Shown: positions 38,459 through 46,993 of the stretch, one piece after another
Layout: each line of letters opens with the position of its first letter
How positions within the stretch are numbered: position 1 is the stretch's first letter
NCBI RefSeq assembly: GCF_949769195.1
Contig: NZ_OX458333.1
Location: forward strand, 4,374,001 to 4,438,000
Source of the DNA: Methylocaldum szegediense
Lineage (GTDB): Bacteria; Pseudomonadota; Gammaproteobacteria; Methylococcales; Methylococcaceae
Direction: 5' to 3'
DNA: 64,000 nucleotides
The notes under the pieces: model-generated
What the model was told of the DNA's origin: nothing
Seen by the model: only the letters and a program-made list of their open reading frames with translations
The model's database searches: none
Position numbers and translations under genes: made by a program

Positions 38459-38788
38459 TAGCTTCCAGCTCAGCTTTACATCATCACCGGTTCGCTTCCT
38501 TTCTCGATGCAAAGACGCCATTGCTGTGCTCGCACTTGGGTGCATGAACATGGCGCTTTTGCGCGCGTTAAGGCTGCCGTTTTTTCCTTGCTCGTGGCGT
38601 CTTTGCTTTCTTGACTCCGGTGCGGCGAAAGACCCCGTGCGGAAGAGCACCGCCGAACGTTGGAACCTTAAAGCACTCGGATATGGTCGAAGAAACAAGA
38701 TGCAGTTTTCACAAGAGCCGAATGCCGGTTCCTGGATAAGGCATCATCGGATTCGACCCGAGGGCTTCTGGACCAAGGAGGGCTGATC
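38459..38788. other. Gap before the multicopper oxidase gene
   Basis: No gene can be supported. A frame covering most of this gap overlaps the GNAT gene and has no resemblance to a family. AGGAGG just before 38785 is the ribosome binding site of the oxidase gene. Confidence 0.4.
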
Positions 38789-40270
38789 ATGCGCATACCC
38801 GGTAGATCTGGTTTTTTCTGGGGTTCCGCTTTGTTGGTGCTTGCCGGGTTCGTGGCGGCTGCGCTTCCGTATCCTTGGCATCAAGCCGATCGGAAATCGA
38901 CGTCCGATGTTTTGGCGGACGAACCAGTTCTCGGGGTTGCCGATGAGAACGATTCTACTTCCGCTGAGACATTCCGAAACCCGCCCGAGATAACCAGTTC
39001 GGATGGAGTCCTGCACGTGACACTCGACGCCGAGAAAAAGGAAATCCGGATCGGCGAGCAGAGCGTCACTGCGATGGTGTACAACGGCCGTTATATCCCG
39101 CCGACGTTGAGAGTTCACCCCGGTGACACCATGAACATCGAGCTGGTTAATTCGCTGGACGCATCGACGAATTTGCATCATCACGGCTCGAACGTGTCGC
39201 CGTTGGGCAATGGTGACAACGTCTTTGCCGATATCATGCCGAATACCCGCTATCAGCAGAAAATCGTATTTCCAGATACCCACCCCGCCGGCTTTCTGTG
39301 GTATCACCCGCACATGCACGGTTTGGTGGAGGCGCAGATTTTCGGGGGCATGTCCGGTGCGTTGATTGTCGAGGGCATGCTCGATCCGTTTCCGCAGTTG
39401 CACGGTATCAAGGAGCGAATCCTGCTCCTCAAGGATTTCCAGAATATAGGCGGCGAGATACCTTCGGAGAACATCGACAGTAATGCCGGAACGACCCGCA
39501 CCGTCAATGGCTTGGTCAACCCGACCCTGAAAATTCATCCGGGAGAAACTCAGTTTTGGCGGATCGGCAATATCGGGGCGGATATTTATTACCGCCTGAA
39601 GCTGGACGATCACGTGCTTTATGAAATTGCCGCGGATGGTAACCGCCATACCAAGCGCGTCCCACGGGAGGAAATTTTACTGCCGCCCGCATCGCGCACC
39701 GAGGTGTTAATTCAAGGTGGCCGCCGCGGGATTTATCAACTGCGCACGCTTGCGGTCGATACCGGTCCCGACGGGGATCAGTATCCCGAAGTGGTGCTGG
39801 CAACTTTGATTTCGGAAGGCACCGCACACGAGCCGGTCCAGCTTCCGACCGAAGACCAATTCCCACCGGTAGAGGATTTGCGCGAGCAACCCATTGCGCA
39901 ATTCCGCAGCTTCCAATTTTCGGAAGATCCCGACACGAACCAGTTCTATATCGATGGCAAACAGTTTGATCCCAATCGGATCGATACTCGGGTCAAATTA
40001 GGGGACGTGGAAGAATGGACGATCGAAAATGCCACCAACGAAATGCACGTGTTTCACATCCATCAGCTCGATTTTCAGGTGACGGAAATCGATGGACAGC
40101 CAGTGCCTTTTGTCGGCCGTCAGGACGTGGTCAATCTTCCCGTGAAAAGCCGGGTCAAAATCCTTATTCCGTTCACCAATCCGGTAATCGTCGGTAAGTT
40201 CGTCTACCACTGCCATATCGTCGCTCACGAGGACAACGGTATGATGGCGACCGTCGAGGTGGTCCCTTGA
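38789..40270 (+). CDS. Multicopper oxidase (CueO/laccase-like)
   Basis: 493-residue exported oxidase. An N-terminal hydrophobic segment (FFWGSALLVLAGFVAAALP) serves as signal or anchor; an RR twin-arginine motif is not seen. All four copper-site motifs are present: NLHHHGSN, FLWYHPHMHG, MHVFHIHQLDF and FVYHCHIVAHEDNGMM, with the Cys and Met of type I copper in the last. Copper detoxification or oxidation of a metal or phenolic is likely; no linked copper regulator or CopA is in view. AGGAGGG precedes the ATG. Confidence 0.9.
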   Translation: MRIPGRSGFFWGSALLVLAGFVAAALPYPWHQADRKSTSDVLADEPVLGVADENDSTSAETFRNPPEITSSDGVLHVTLDAEKKEIRIGEQSVTAMVYNGRYIPPTLRVHPGDTMNIELVNSLDASTNLHHHGSNVSPLGNGDNVFADIMPNTRYQQKIVFPDTHPAGFLWYHPHMHGLVEAQIFGGMSGALIVEGMLDPFPQLHGIKERILLLKDFQNIGGEIPSENIDSNAGTTRTVNGLVNPTLKIHPGETQFWRIGNIGADIYYRLKLDDHVLYEIAADGNRHTKRVPREEILLPPASRTEVLIQGGRRGIYQLRTLAVDTGPDGDQYPEVVLATLISEGTAHEPVQLPTEDQFPPVEDLREQPIAQFRSFQFSEDPDTNQFYIDGKQFDPNRIDTRVKLGDVEEWTIENATNEMHVFHIHQLDFQVTEIDGQPVPFVGRQDVVNLPVKSRVKILIPFTNPVIVGKFVYHCHIVAHEDNGMMATVEVVP

Positions 40271-40422
40271 TCGCCCGAATGGGTAGGTATTAAAAGCGAA
40301 CGGTAAGCCTGGCTGTAGGCGGCGGGCAATCGGCACAGCCTGAGACAAATGGCGGTGGGGCCGTGTCTCCTGCCGCCAGGCAATTTAGGCAGCCTCTCGG
40401 ATTTCCGAACACAGGGCAACAC

Positions 40423-41403
40423 TTAGGAAAAGAGCTGCCGGATCATGTCCCGGATCCTTTGTTGTTCCGGGGATAGTGCGTCCGGAGGACTGTCCTGGAG
40501 CCAATTTAGGTATTGTTGGATCACATGCCCAGCCGCCGCGTGATCCGAAATCTGGTTCAATGTCAAAAAGAGATTCCAGGCCGCGGCTGTGGTGTCGGGG
40601 TGCCGGTCGCCCAGCACGTATCGCCGGACGTCCAATACCTGCTGGTGTAGTGCTTTCGCTTCGGCAAGGTTGCCCAGTGCCCAGAACATCTCGGCCAAGT
40701 TGCACAGCGCGGCCAAGGTTTCAGGATGCTCTTTTCCAAGCGTCCTCCAGCGAGCGTCGAGCACCATTTCTTGCAATATTCGAGCCTTGGTGAAGTCGCC
40801 CGCAAGCCAGAGGGATTCGGCTTCTCGCTGCACCAACGAGATGGTGTCATTGTCTTCGGATTGTAGACCGTTGTCCGCATACCTAAGAGGCCTAGGTTCG
40901 GCAATCAGGTTCACGTGCGGCGCGTCGTTCGCGGATGTCGGGACCATTGTGCGGTTTACTGATTCTGCTGTCGCCTCGCGGATCAGGTGTACTAATTCGG
41001 CGATTTCCAGTTGGTTTTCTACTCCGCTCAAGGAAAACGCGTTGTACATGGCGAACTCGGAGGGCACGATCGCACCGCCATAAAGAATCGGGATGAACCG
41101 CTTGCCGCTGTCGCCAGACAGATCCTGTAGAAGTCGTGTGCGGGAGGCGGTATCGGCGGCGGCGCAGGGCGGGGTTGTAGGCGTGTCGGTCTTATCGTCA
41201 GTGATCAGATAGAGAATCACCTTGGATTGACGGACATGTTCGTCCGAGAGGCTGTTAGCGCTTGCGTTATCCCCGTGGATAGCGCGGCTGTCGAGATAGA
41301 TTCGTTCGCGACGAAAATAGCGGGAAAGACGACGATGGAGAGCCGACGCCGGAGCGGCAGCCGAGGCGCGGTAGTAACCAATAAAGATGTCGCAATAAGC
41401 CAC
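40423..41403 (-). CDS. TIR-like domain fused to TPR repeats
   Basis: 326 residues. The first 150 resemble bacterial TIR_2 domains: CDIFIGYYR in place of the usual FISYRR, FRRERIYLDSRAI in place of RVFxD, SKVILYLITDD, and KRFIPILYGGAIVPSEF near residue 118. The segment that holds the catalytic Glu in active NADases (R-x-EI-x-x-AL) reads RTRLLQDL here, so NAD hydrolysis is doubtful. Residues 190-290 hold two TPR_12/kinesin-light-chain-type repeats (AEMFWALGNLAEAKALHQQV). The start is GTG 41403. The domain pairing is seen in bacterial defence and signalling proteins; no effector partner is adjacent. Confidence 0.7.
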   Translation of the reverse strand: MAYCDIFIGYYRASAAAPASALHRRLSRYFRRERIYLDSRAIHGDNASANSLSDEHVRQSKVILYLITDDKTDTPTTPPCAAADTASRTRLLQDLSGDSGKRFIPILYGGAIVPSEFAMYNAFSLSGVENQLEIAELVHLIREATAESVNRTMVPTSANDAPHVNLIAEPRPLRYADNGLQSEDNDTISLVQREAESLWLAGDFTKARILQEMVLDARWRTLGKEHPETLAALCNLAEMFWALGNLAEAKALHQQVLDVRRYVLGDRHPDTTAAAWNLFLTLNQISDHAAAGHVIQQYLNWLQDSPPDALSPEQQRIRDMIRQLFS

Positions 41404-41406
41404 GGT

Positions 41407-41445
41407 CTACTCTGCCAGGTTAACGAACCTGCCTACTCTGACAGG
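41407..41445. promoter_or_regulatory. Direct and inverted repeats upstream of the TIR-TPR gene
   Basis: CTACTCTGCCAGG at 41407-41419 recurs as CTACTCTGACAGG at 41433-41445 (26-base period), and CAGGTTAACGAACCTG at 41416-41431 is an inverted repeat between them. The whole block sits just upstream of the GTG start and looks like an operator or a structured leader. Confidence 0.45.
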
Positions 41446-41575
41446 ACTTCTCTCGTGGAAGCTTTCTGGCATTGACATCTTGCTCCCTGGTCATCTATGC
41501 CCCCTTGGGCCATCCGTGACCCTTAAACTCCTGGAGAAATTAAAATCTTTTATCGCTCATGATTCTGTGAAATAT

Positions 41576-41932
41576 TCACATTTTCGAACCGGTTTTTTTC
41601 GATAAATTACCGACGGCCATCTGCGCTTCTTTTCTTGCGCGCAAAACGGCGGTTTCGAGCAGCAGCCGGGCAGTCCCCGCGCTCAAGCCGGTCTGGATTC
41701 CGGTACTTTCAGGTCCGGACTCCTGCCAGGCCATTTCTTCCACCGCAAGCCGCCGTGCCCCGTTCCAAGCCGCGTGGGCCATAAGCGGCGATAGCTTATG
41801 GGCCGGGTCGAATCGCTTCATGACGTAGTCAGCCACCGAGTCCGGGGTGGCCGTATCGCCGAATAAACAAATCCCATCCCAAATCAGAGCCCGTACGACG
41901 GAGCTCGTCTCATTTTTGTCGTCTTGTGTCAT
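41576..41932 (-). CDS. Hypothetical small protein
   Basis: 118 residues, soluble, acidic start (MTQDDKNETSS) and mostly helical middle (VVRALIWDGICLFGDTATPD). Its ATG shares one base with the upstream stop (TGATG at 41930-41934), which suggests translational coupling to the preceding gene. No family recognised. Transcribed toward the TIR-TPR gene, 172 nt away. Confidence 0.55.
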   Translation of the reverse strand: MTQDDKNETSSVVRALIWDGICLFGDTATPDSVADYVMKRFDPAHKLSPLMAHAAWNGARRLAVEEMAWQESGPESTGIQTGLSAGTARLLLETAVLRARKEAQMAVGNLSKKTGSKM

Positions 41933-42210
41933 CAGTCTCGGTGTGTTAGGACCGACGCTGCCTGCTTTGCCGACGAGAGAAAAACATCATCTGGTTTCAC
42001 TTTGAATCGACAAGCGTGATGCTTCGCGTGTGCGGCTCGACCTGAGCCTTCGGCGGTCAGGCAGAAATCGGTGTATGGAATGTCATAGAACAAGTCGGGA
42101 ATTAGACTGCATCCTAGGGCGGAGCACCAAGACCGGATAGCGATGCTCGGGTGCCTCCTTCGGACCGCCCGCCGTGGATCATAACACGTAGGCGATTCCG
42201 ATGCCGACAC
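41932..42210 (-). CDS. Hypothetical small Cys-rich protein
   Basis: 92 residues with five Cys (including SWCSALGC and DFCLTAE) and a His pair. It ends in TGATG, overlapping the next start. The first 25 residues are Arg-rich and read like non-coding sequence, so the true start may be internal. Unknown family; included because of the coupling. Confidence 0.4.
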   Translation of the reverse strand: MSASESPTCYDPRRAVRRRHPSIAIRSWCSALGCSLIPDLFYDIPYTDFCLTAEGSGRAAHAKHHACRFKVKPDDVFLSSAKQAASVLTHRD

Positions 42211-42234
42211 GCGGCCCTAACGGGTGCCGGCGCA

Positions 42235-42552
42235 CTAGGCTTGATCTCGCTGTTCGCCGAATATCAAAGAAAGTTTGCGGAGGGGCGGCGGGGCATACGG
42301 CTTCGCGGAATAGGCCTCGATCAGCACGCGGACATGAGGCAGCGATTCGGGCGTGAAATAGACGAAGTAAGCCGCATCGTCATCGGATTCGGTTCCGTAC
42401 ATCGCCATTCCCTTCGGGCCGTTGCGCGCGATGTAGATGCGCCGGAATGTGCCCCGGATGACGGCTACTTCGCCGCTTTCGTATTCGTCGCGTGTCAGCC
42501 GGATGCGATACCAGTTTTCAGGTTTCTGTCCGACTGCGGTTTGTTCATCCAT
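42235..42552 (-). CDS. Hypothetical 105-residue protein
   Basis: A compact, Tyr-rich soluble protein (NWYRIRLTRDEYESGEVAVI, MAMYGTESDDDAAYFVYFTP, LPHVRVLIEAYSA). The alternating strand pattern suggests a small alpha/beta fold. It is 88 nt downstream of the phoH-like gene and 24 nt before the next small gene on the same strand. No family recognised. Confidence 0.6.
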   Translation of the reverse strand: MDEQTAVGQKPENWYRIRLTRDEYESGEVAVIRGTFRRIYIARNGPKGMAMYGTESDDDAAYFVYFTPESLPHVRVLIEAYSAKPYAPPPLRKLSLIFGEQRDQA

Positions 42553-42640
42553 GAGGTTTTACTCGACCTGTGAGGTTCTTGGATTAGACACTTCTTTATC
42601 TTGGGTGCTCCTGTGCTCGAGCATCCGATCCGCCCGATGT

Positions 42641-44059
42641 CTACAAAGTATCCGCGGCAAAATCCGCCAGACGGGAGCGCTCGCCCCGTTTCAAGGTAAT
42701 GTGCGCGGCATGGGGCCAGTCTTTGAACCGGTCGACCACATAGGTCAGCCCGGACGTCGTGGCGGTCAGATAGGGGGTATCGATCTGGGCGATATTGCCG
42801 AGGCAGACGATCTTGCTGCCGGGACCCGCGCGGGTGATCAGCGTTTTCATCTGCTTCGAGGTCAGATTTTGCGCCTCGTCGAGAATGATGAAGCGGTTCA
42901 GGAACGTGCGGCCGCGCATGAAGTTGAGAGAACGCATTTTAACGCGATTCAGCAGCAGGCTGTTGGTGGCCGCGCGCTCCCAGCTCGAACCGTTTTCGTG
43001 GCTGCTCAAGAGTTCCAGGTTATCGAGCAGCGCTCCCATCCAAGGCGTCATCTTTTCTTCCTCGGTGCCGGGCAGAAATCCGATGTCTTCACCCAATGGA
43101 ATCGTTTCCCGAGTCATTACGATTTCTCGGTAGATCTTCTGCTCCAGCGTCTGGGCGAGACCGGCTGCCAAGGTCAACAGCGTCTTGCCCGTTCCCGCGA
43201 TGCCCAACAGGGTGACGAAATCGATCTCAGGGTCCAAGAGCACGTTAAAGGCAAAGTTCTGCTCCCGGTTGCGCGCCTGTATGCCCCATACCGCATGTTG
43301 CGGGGATCGGTAGTCGCGCGCCAGTTCGATGACGGCGCTGCTTCCCTCCTTGCTGCGGACGATGGCTTCGAAATTCGATTCGTCGGGGAGATAAAGGAAC
43401 TGGTTGGGATACCAGTTTTTCAACAAAGGACCCGAGACGCGGTAAAAGGTGCGGCCCTGTTGGTCTTGCCAGGAGTCCATCTTGCTGCCGTGGGTTTCCC
43501 AAAAGTCGAGCGGGAGTTCGAAGGCTCCGCTGTACAGCAGGTTGATGTCGTCCAGTACTTGGTCGCTGTGATAGTCCTCGGCACGTATCCCGAGAACCGA
43601 AGCCTTGATGCGCATATTGATGTCTTTCGACACCAGGACCACTTGCGCTTCTGGCTGTTCCTGGGACAGAGCCAGCACGGTAGCCAGAATGGAGTTGTCC
43701 GCCAGATCGCCGGGCAGGCTCTCGGGCAGCACCGAGTTCATGCGTCGGACCTGGAAGAACAAGCGACCGCTGCATTTCTCGTCGATTCGCGAGGCGTATT
43801 GCAGTTGGTTCAGAGGGATGCCGTTGTTGATCGCATGGATATCGGCATGCTGAATTAGTTCGTCCAGAAAACGGCTGGCCTGGCGGGCGTTGCGGGCGAC
43901 GTCCGAGAGCCCTTTTTTCGAGCGGTCGAGTTCCTCCAACACGATCATGGGGATGTAGATATCGTGTTCTTGGAAGCGAAACAGCGACGCCGGATCGTGC
44001 ATCAGCACGTTAGTGTCGAGTATGAAAAGCTTTCGCTCAGGCTGGTGGTCTTGGCTCAT
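42641..44059 (-). CDS. PIN-PhoH fusion ATPase (PhoH2 type)
   Basis: 472 residues combining an N-terminal PIN nuclease domain (FILDTNVLMHDPASLF, VVLVSKDINMRIKA with the later Asp) and a C-terminal PhoH ATPase (LLGIAGTGKTLLTLAAGL as Walker A, ILDEAQNLTSKQMKTLI as Walker B, GNIAQIDTPYLT). This fusion is known as PhoH2 and has RNase and helicase activity in other bacteria, sometimes as part of a toxin-antitoxin pair. No antitoxin gene is visible directly upstream here. Leftward, and possibly co-transcribed with the small genes downstream. Confidence 0.92.
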   Translation of the reverse strand: MSQDHQPERKLFILDTNVLMHDPASLFRFQEHDIYIPMIVLEELDRSKKGLSDVARNARQASRFLDELIQHADIHAINNGIPLNQLQYASRIDEKCSGRLFFQVRRMNSVLPESLPGDLADNSILATVLALSQEQPEAQVVLVSKDINMRIKASVLGIRAEDYHSDQVLDDINLLYSGAFELPLDFWETHGSKMDSWQDQQGRTFYRVSGPLLKNWYPNQFLYLPDESNFEAIVRSKEGSSAVIELARDYRSPQHAVWGIQARNREQNFAFNVLLDPEIDFVTLLGIAGTGKTLLTLAAGLAQTLEQKIYREIVMTRETIPLGEDIGFLPGTEEEKMTPWMGALLDNLELLSSHENGSSWERAATNSLLLNRVKMRSLNFMRGRTFLNRFIILDEAQNLTSKQMKTLITRAGPGSKIVCLGNIAQIDTPYLTATTSGLTYVVDRFKDWPHAAHITLKRGERSRLADFAADTL

Positions 44060-44177
44060 GATCTATTGCGAATAGAAGCGGGAAGTCAGAAAGTTGCGCC
44101 TTATTCGGGCGGGTCCAGGAAGGGTTTTGACAAGCGTTGGATAACTGTACGCTGGGGCGGGTTCGAGGGGAACGCCT

Positions 44178-44654
44178 TTAGCGGCCGGCCAATTCCCGGA
44201 TTTTTTGCAGAACCTCAGCCGCATGCCCTTTGACGCTAACTTTCCGCCATTCGGCAGCGATTGTGCCGGCCGGATCGATGATAAATGTGCTCCGTTCGAT
44301 ACCTCGTACCTGCTTGCCGTACATGTTCTTCATTTTGATAACATCGTAGAGCTTGCAGATTGTTTCGTCCTGGTCGGAAATCAGTTCGAACGGAAGGTTC
44401 AACTTGCATTTGAAGCCTTCATGGGATTTCACACTGTCTCGGGAAATACCCAGAATCTCCGCGTTCAAATTCTGAAATTCGGTATATAGATCGCGGAAAT
44501 CGATGCCCTCTTGCGTGCAGCCGGGCGTATTGTCCTTGGGGTAGAAATAAAGGACGAGATATTTGTTTCGATAATCAGCAAGCGAAATGGTCTTGCCCGA
44601 AGTGGCTTGAGCCGAAAAATCTGGCGCGGCGCGGCCAGGAGAAATCGTGGTCAT
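44178..44654 (-). CDS. bcp: Peroxiredoxin of the Bcp/PrxQ group
   Basis: Thiol peroxidase of 158 residues. The active-site stretch PKDNTPGCTQEGIDFRDLY has the peroxidatic Cys with its conserved Pro and Thr. The second Cys found five residues later in E. coli Bcp is replaced (TQEG), so this is a single-Cys form or uses a different resolving thiol (a Cys occurs in ETICKLYD). Starts 12 nt after gcvR on the same strand, the usual gcvR-bcp order. Confidence 0.93.
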   Translation of the reverse strand: MTTISPGRAAPDFSAQATSGKTISLADYRNKYLVLYFYPKDNTPGCTQEGIDFRDLYTEFQNLNAEILGISRDSVKSHEGFKCKLNLPFELISDQDETICKLYDVIKMKNMYGKQVRGIERSTFIIDPAGTIAAEWRKVSVKGHAAEVLQKIRELAGR

Positions 44655-44666
44655 GGTGTTTCCGAT

Positions 44667-45194
44667 TCAGCGTTTTACCGGTTCGAGTATGGCATCGAGA
44701 TTCTGCTGATCGCAGAAATCCAGGAATTCGTCACGCAGCGAGACAATGCGCATCCCGGTTGGAATTTTGACGACCATGTGCGCCAGAAACAATGGGGTGC
44801 CGCTGAAAGGGGCCGGATAACGACTGGTGCTAAGATCCATTATTTTGATGTTGCGGCTGGCGAGAAACACACTGAGCTCGTGAATACTGCTGATTTGATC
44901 CGTGGCAAAAATATCGATCGCATAAGGCAGGGCATTTTCTTCTCTATCCTCCGGTTCCCGCCCCCTCAAGGTGCTGATCTTCAAGGAGAATCGGTTCGCC
45001 AGATTTTCGAATGCGCTTTCCAAGCGGACAATATGATTCCAATTGCCCTCAACCAGCAGATGGCCAGCAAATTCCTGTCCCAGCTCGGTCATTCGACTTT
45101 CGAGGATCGTGCATTTGCAGTCCTTGATGGCGCGAGTGATTTCCACGATCAGATCGGGACGATCTTCGCCCAGGACAGTGATGACGAGCTGCAT
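44667..45194 (-). CDS. gcvR: Glycine cleavage system repressor GcvR (ACT-domain protein)
   Basis: 175 residues with two ACT domains, MQLVITVLGEDRPDLIVEIT at the start and YAIDIFATDQISSIHELSVF near residue 93, as in GcvR, which binds GcvA when glycine is low. Starts at 45215 and 45245 are in frame; the ACT fold begins at 45194, so I used it. Divergent from dapA and followed by bcp. A general ACT regulator is an alternative to GcvR in the strict sense, because gcvA is not in view. Confidence 0.85.
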   Translation of the reverse strand: MQLVITVLGEDRPDLIVEITRAIKDCKCTILESRMTELGQEFAGHLLVEGNWNHIVRLESAFENLANRFSLKISTLRGREPEDREENALPYAIDIFATDQISSIHELSVFLASRNIKIMDLSTSRYPAPFSGTPLFLAHMVVKIPTGMRIVSLRDEFLDFCDQQNLDAILEPVKR

Positions 45195-45314
45195 AGATGT
45201 ATTGTTTCTCTTCATAAAAAAATGGCACAAGTGTATCACTTTCATCCACTGGGTGCCGCTGCCGGCAGAACCGCGATTCCCTTCGGTTTTCCTCGGTTCA
45301 CAGGGGATCTGCGG

Positions 45315-45344
45315 TTGTCAGACGCCCGTGACGCACGGTAACAT
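45315..45344 (+). promoter_or_regulatory. Likely sigma-70 promoter of dapA-bamC
   Basis: TTGTCA at 45315-45320 and TAACAT at 45339-45344 are separated by 18 bases, 30 nt before the dapA start. Both are close to consensus. It is in the gcvR-dapA divergent gap. Confidence 0.55.
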
Positions 45345-45373
45345 GTTCTTTTTATTGAACCGAGTTGAGTTGC

Positions 45374-46249
45374 ATGATTCAAGGTAGCATCGTCGCATTG
45401 GTGACCCCAATGAAGCGGGACGGCTCGCTGGACGACGAAAGTTTAAGCCGCTTGATTGAATTTCATATCGAGCAGGGAACCGATGCCATCGTTGCCGTGG
45501 GAACAACCGGTGAATCGGCGACTCTCGATGAAGAAGAGCACTGCCGCGTTATTCAATTCGTCGTCGACCGGGTCGCCGGGCGGATACCTGTGATTGCCGG
45601 TACCGGCGCCAATTCCACGACCGAGGCAATCAATCTGACGAAGCGGGCAAAGGACATGGGAGCGGATGCCTGCTTGTTGGTGACCCCTTATTACAATAAG
45701 CCTACCCAGGAAGGCCTTTATCGTCATTACAAAGCCGTAGCCGAGGCGGTGGATATTCCACAGATCCTGTATAACGTTCCTGGCCGAACGGCTTGCGATA
45801 TGCTGCCTGCGACGGTCGCGCGCCTTGCTCAGATTCCCAATATTGTCGGCATCAAAGAGGCGACTGGCAATCTTGACCGGGCAAAAGAGATTATGCGCCT
45901 GTGCGGTCCCGATTTCCTCCTATATTCCGGCGATGATGCGACCGCGTGTGAGTTCTGCCTCCTCGGAGGGAAAGGGGTGATATCGGTAACAGCCAACGTA
46001 GCGCCCAAGCTCATGCACGAGATGTGCGCTGCCGCCATCGCCGGCGACGCGGAGACCGCCCGCGCCATCGATGCTAAGCTGAGCGCCCTTCATCGCGACT
46101 TGTTCATCGAGTCGAATCCAATCCCGGTCAAATGGGCGGTGCACGAACTCGGGATGATAGATACGGGCATCCGTTTGCCGCTGACCTGGCTGTCGGACAG
46201 CTGCCATGAACAGGTGCGTAACGCAATGCGCCAAGCTGGCGTGATTTAA
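45374..46249 (+). CDS. dapA: 4-hydroxy-tetrahydrodipicolinate synthase
   Basis: Condenses pyruvate with aspartate semialdehyde in the lysine and diaminopimelate pathway. 291 residues; [10 protein letters not shown] binds pyruvate, [11 protein letters not shown] carries the catalytic Tyr, and [10 protein letters not shown] the Schiff-base Lys, with GDDATACEF further on. ATG 45374 ([13 protein letters not shown]) is the family start. bamC follows 9 nt later, as in E. coli dapA-bamC. Confidence 0.97.
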   Translation: MIQGSIVALVTPMKRDGSLDDESLSRLIEFHIEQGTDAIVAVGTTGESATLDEEEHCRVIQFVVDRVAGRIPVIAGTGANSTTEAINLTKRAKDMGADACLLVTPYYNKPTQEGLYRHYKAVAEAVDIPQILYNVPGRTACDMLPATVARLAQIPNIVGIKEATGNLDRAKEIMRLCGPDFLLYSGDDATACEFCLLGGKGVISVTANVAPKLMHEMCAAAIAGDAETARAIDAKLSALHRDLFIESNPIPVKWAVHELGMIDTGIRLPLTWLSDSCHEQVRNAMRQAGVI

Positions 46250-46258
46250 CCTTCCACT

Positions 46259-46930
46259 ATGAATCTATTCGCTCGCAGAGCGGCTATTTTGGCTTCAAGC
46301 GTGCTTGTTTTGAATGGGTGCAGTTTTATCAGCGGGCTCTTTCCAGACAAGCAGAAACAATATAAGTACAGCACGGAGATTCCTCCGCTGGAAATACCGC
46401 CGGATCTGGATGCTTCTACGATCGAAGGGGTAGACAGTCGATCTTCGGCAGTTGGCCGCAGTGTCGAGTCGGATCGGTACAGCGCTTCGGCTAGCGAGGG
46501 GGATAAATCCGAGGAGCGACCGAACGTATCGGCCACGTTGGCGCAAAATACCGGAGACATTCCGATGATCGAGCTCGAGGGGTCTTACGCCGAGGCCTGG
46601 AACGATGTAGGCAAGGCGCTTGGCCGACTCAGGCTCGAAGTCAGCGATCAAAACCGCTCGGAAGGTGTTTATTGCGTCTATTTCAGCGGCGAGGACAAGC
46701 CATACGAAGATCGCGGACTTCTCGGCGACCTCGGTTCTTTTTTCTCGGGATCGGAAGCGCACGCGAAAGAATATCGGGTCCAGTTGGAGGATCGACAGGG
46801 TGTGACCGTGATCTATGTCCTTGATCAGGAAGGCAAGCCCCAGAGTGACGGCCCGGGATTCGAGCTGCTGAAACGGCTGCACCAAACCCTGCAGTCGCTC
46901 GGAGCGCCTCAGGAAGCGGAAAAGGAATAA
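46259..46930 (+). CDS. bamC: Outer-membrane assembly lipoprotein BamC (NlpB)
   Basis: 223-residue lipoprotein component of the BAM complex. A signal peptide ends in VLVLNGCSFI with the lipobox Cys, followed by the unstructured YKYSTEIPPLEIPPDL segment that binds BamD, and the BamC C-terminal fold with AWNDVGKALGRLRLEVSDQN. The order dapA-bamC is ancestral; the next gene here is purL rather than purC. Confidence 0.92.
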   Translation: MNLFARRAAILASSVLVLNGCSFISGLFPDKQKQYKYSTEIPPLEIPPDLDASTIEGVDSRSSAVGRSVESDRYSASASEGDKSEERPNVSATLAQNTGDIPMIELEGSYAEAWNDVGKALGRLRLEVSDQNRSEGVYCVYFSGEDKPYEDRGLLGDLGSFFSGSEAHAKEYRVQLEDRQGVTVIYVLDQEGKPQSDGPGFELLKRLHQTLQSLGAPQEAEKE

Positions 46931-46993
46931 GGTTTCCGCGTTATTCCGAATCAGCGACGGGTTTTATCGCTGACCACAGTTGAAACTCGGACC

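Noticed and set aside
42437-43858. 473-residue frame antisense to the phoH-like gene
   Set aside because: It mirrors the PIN-PhoH gene, which has full motifs; long antisense frames are expected in high-GC codon-biased genes, and the product resembles no family.
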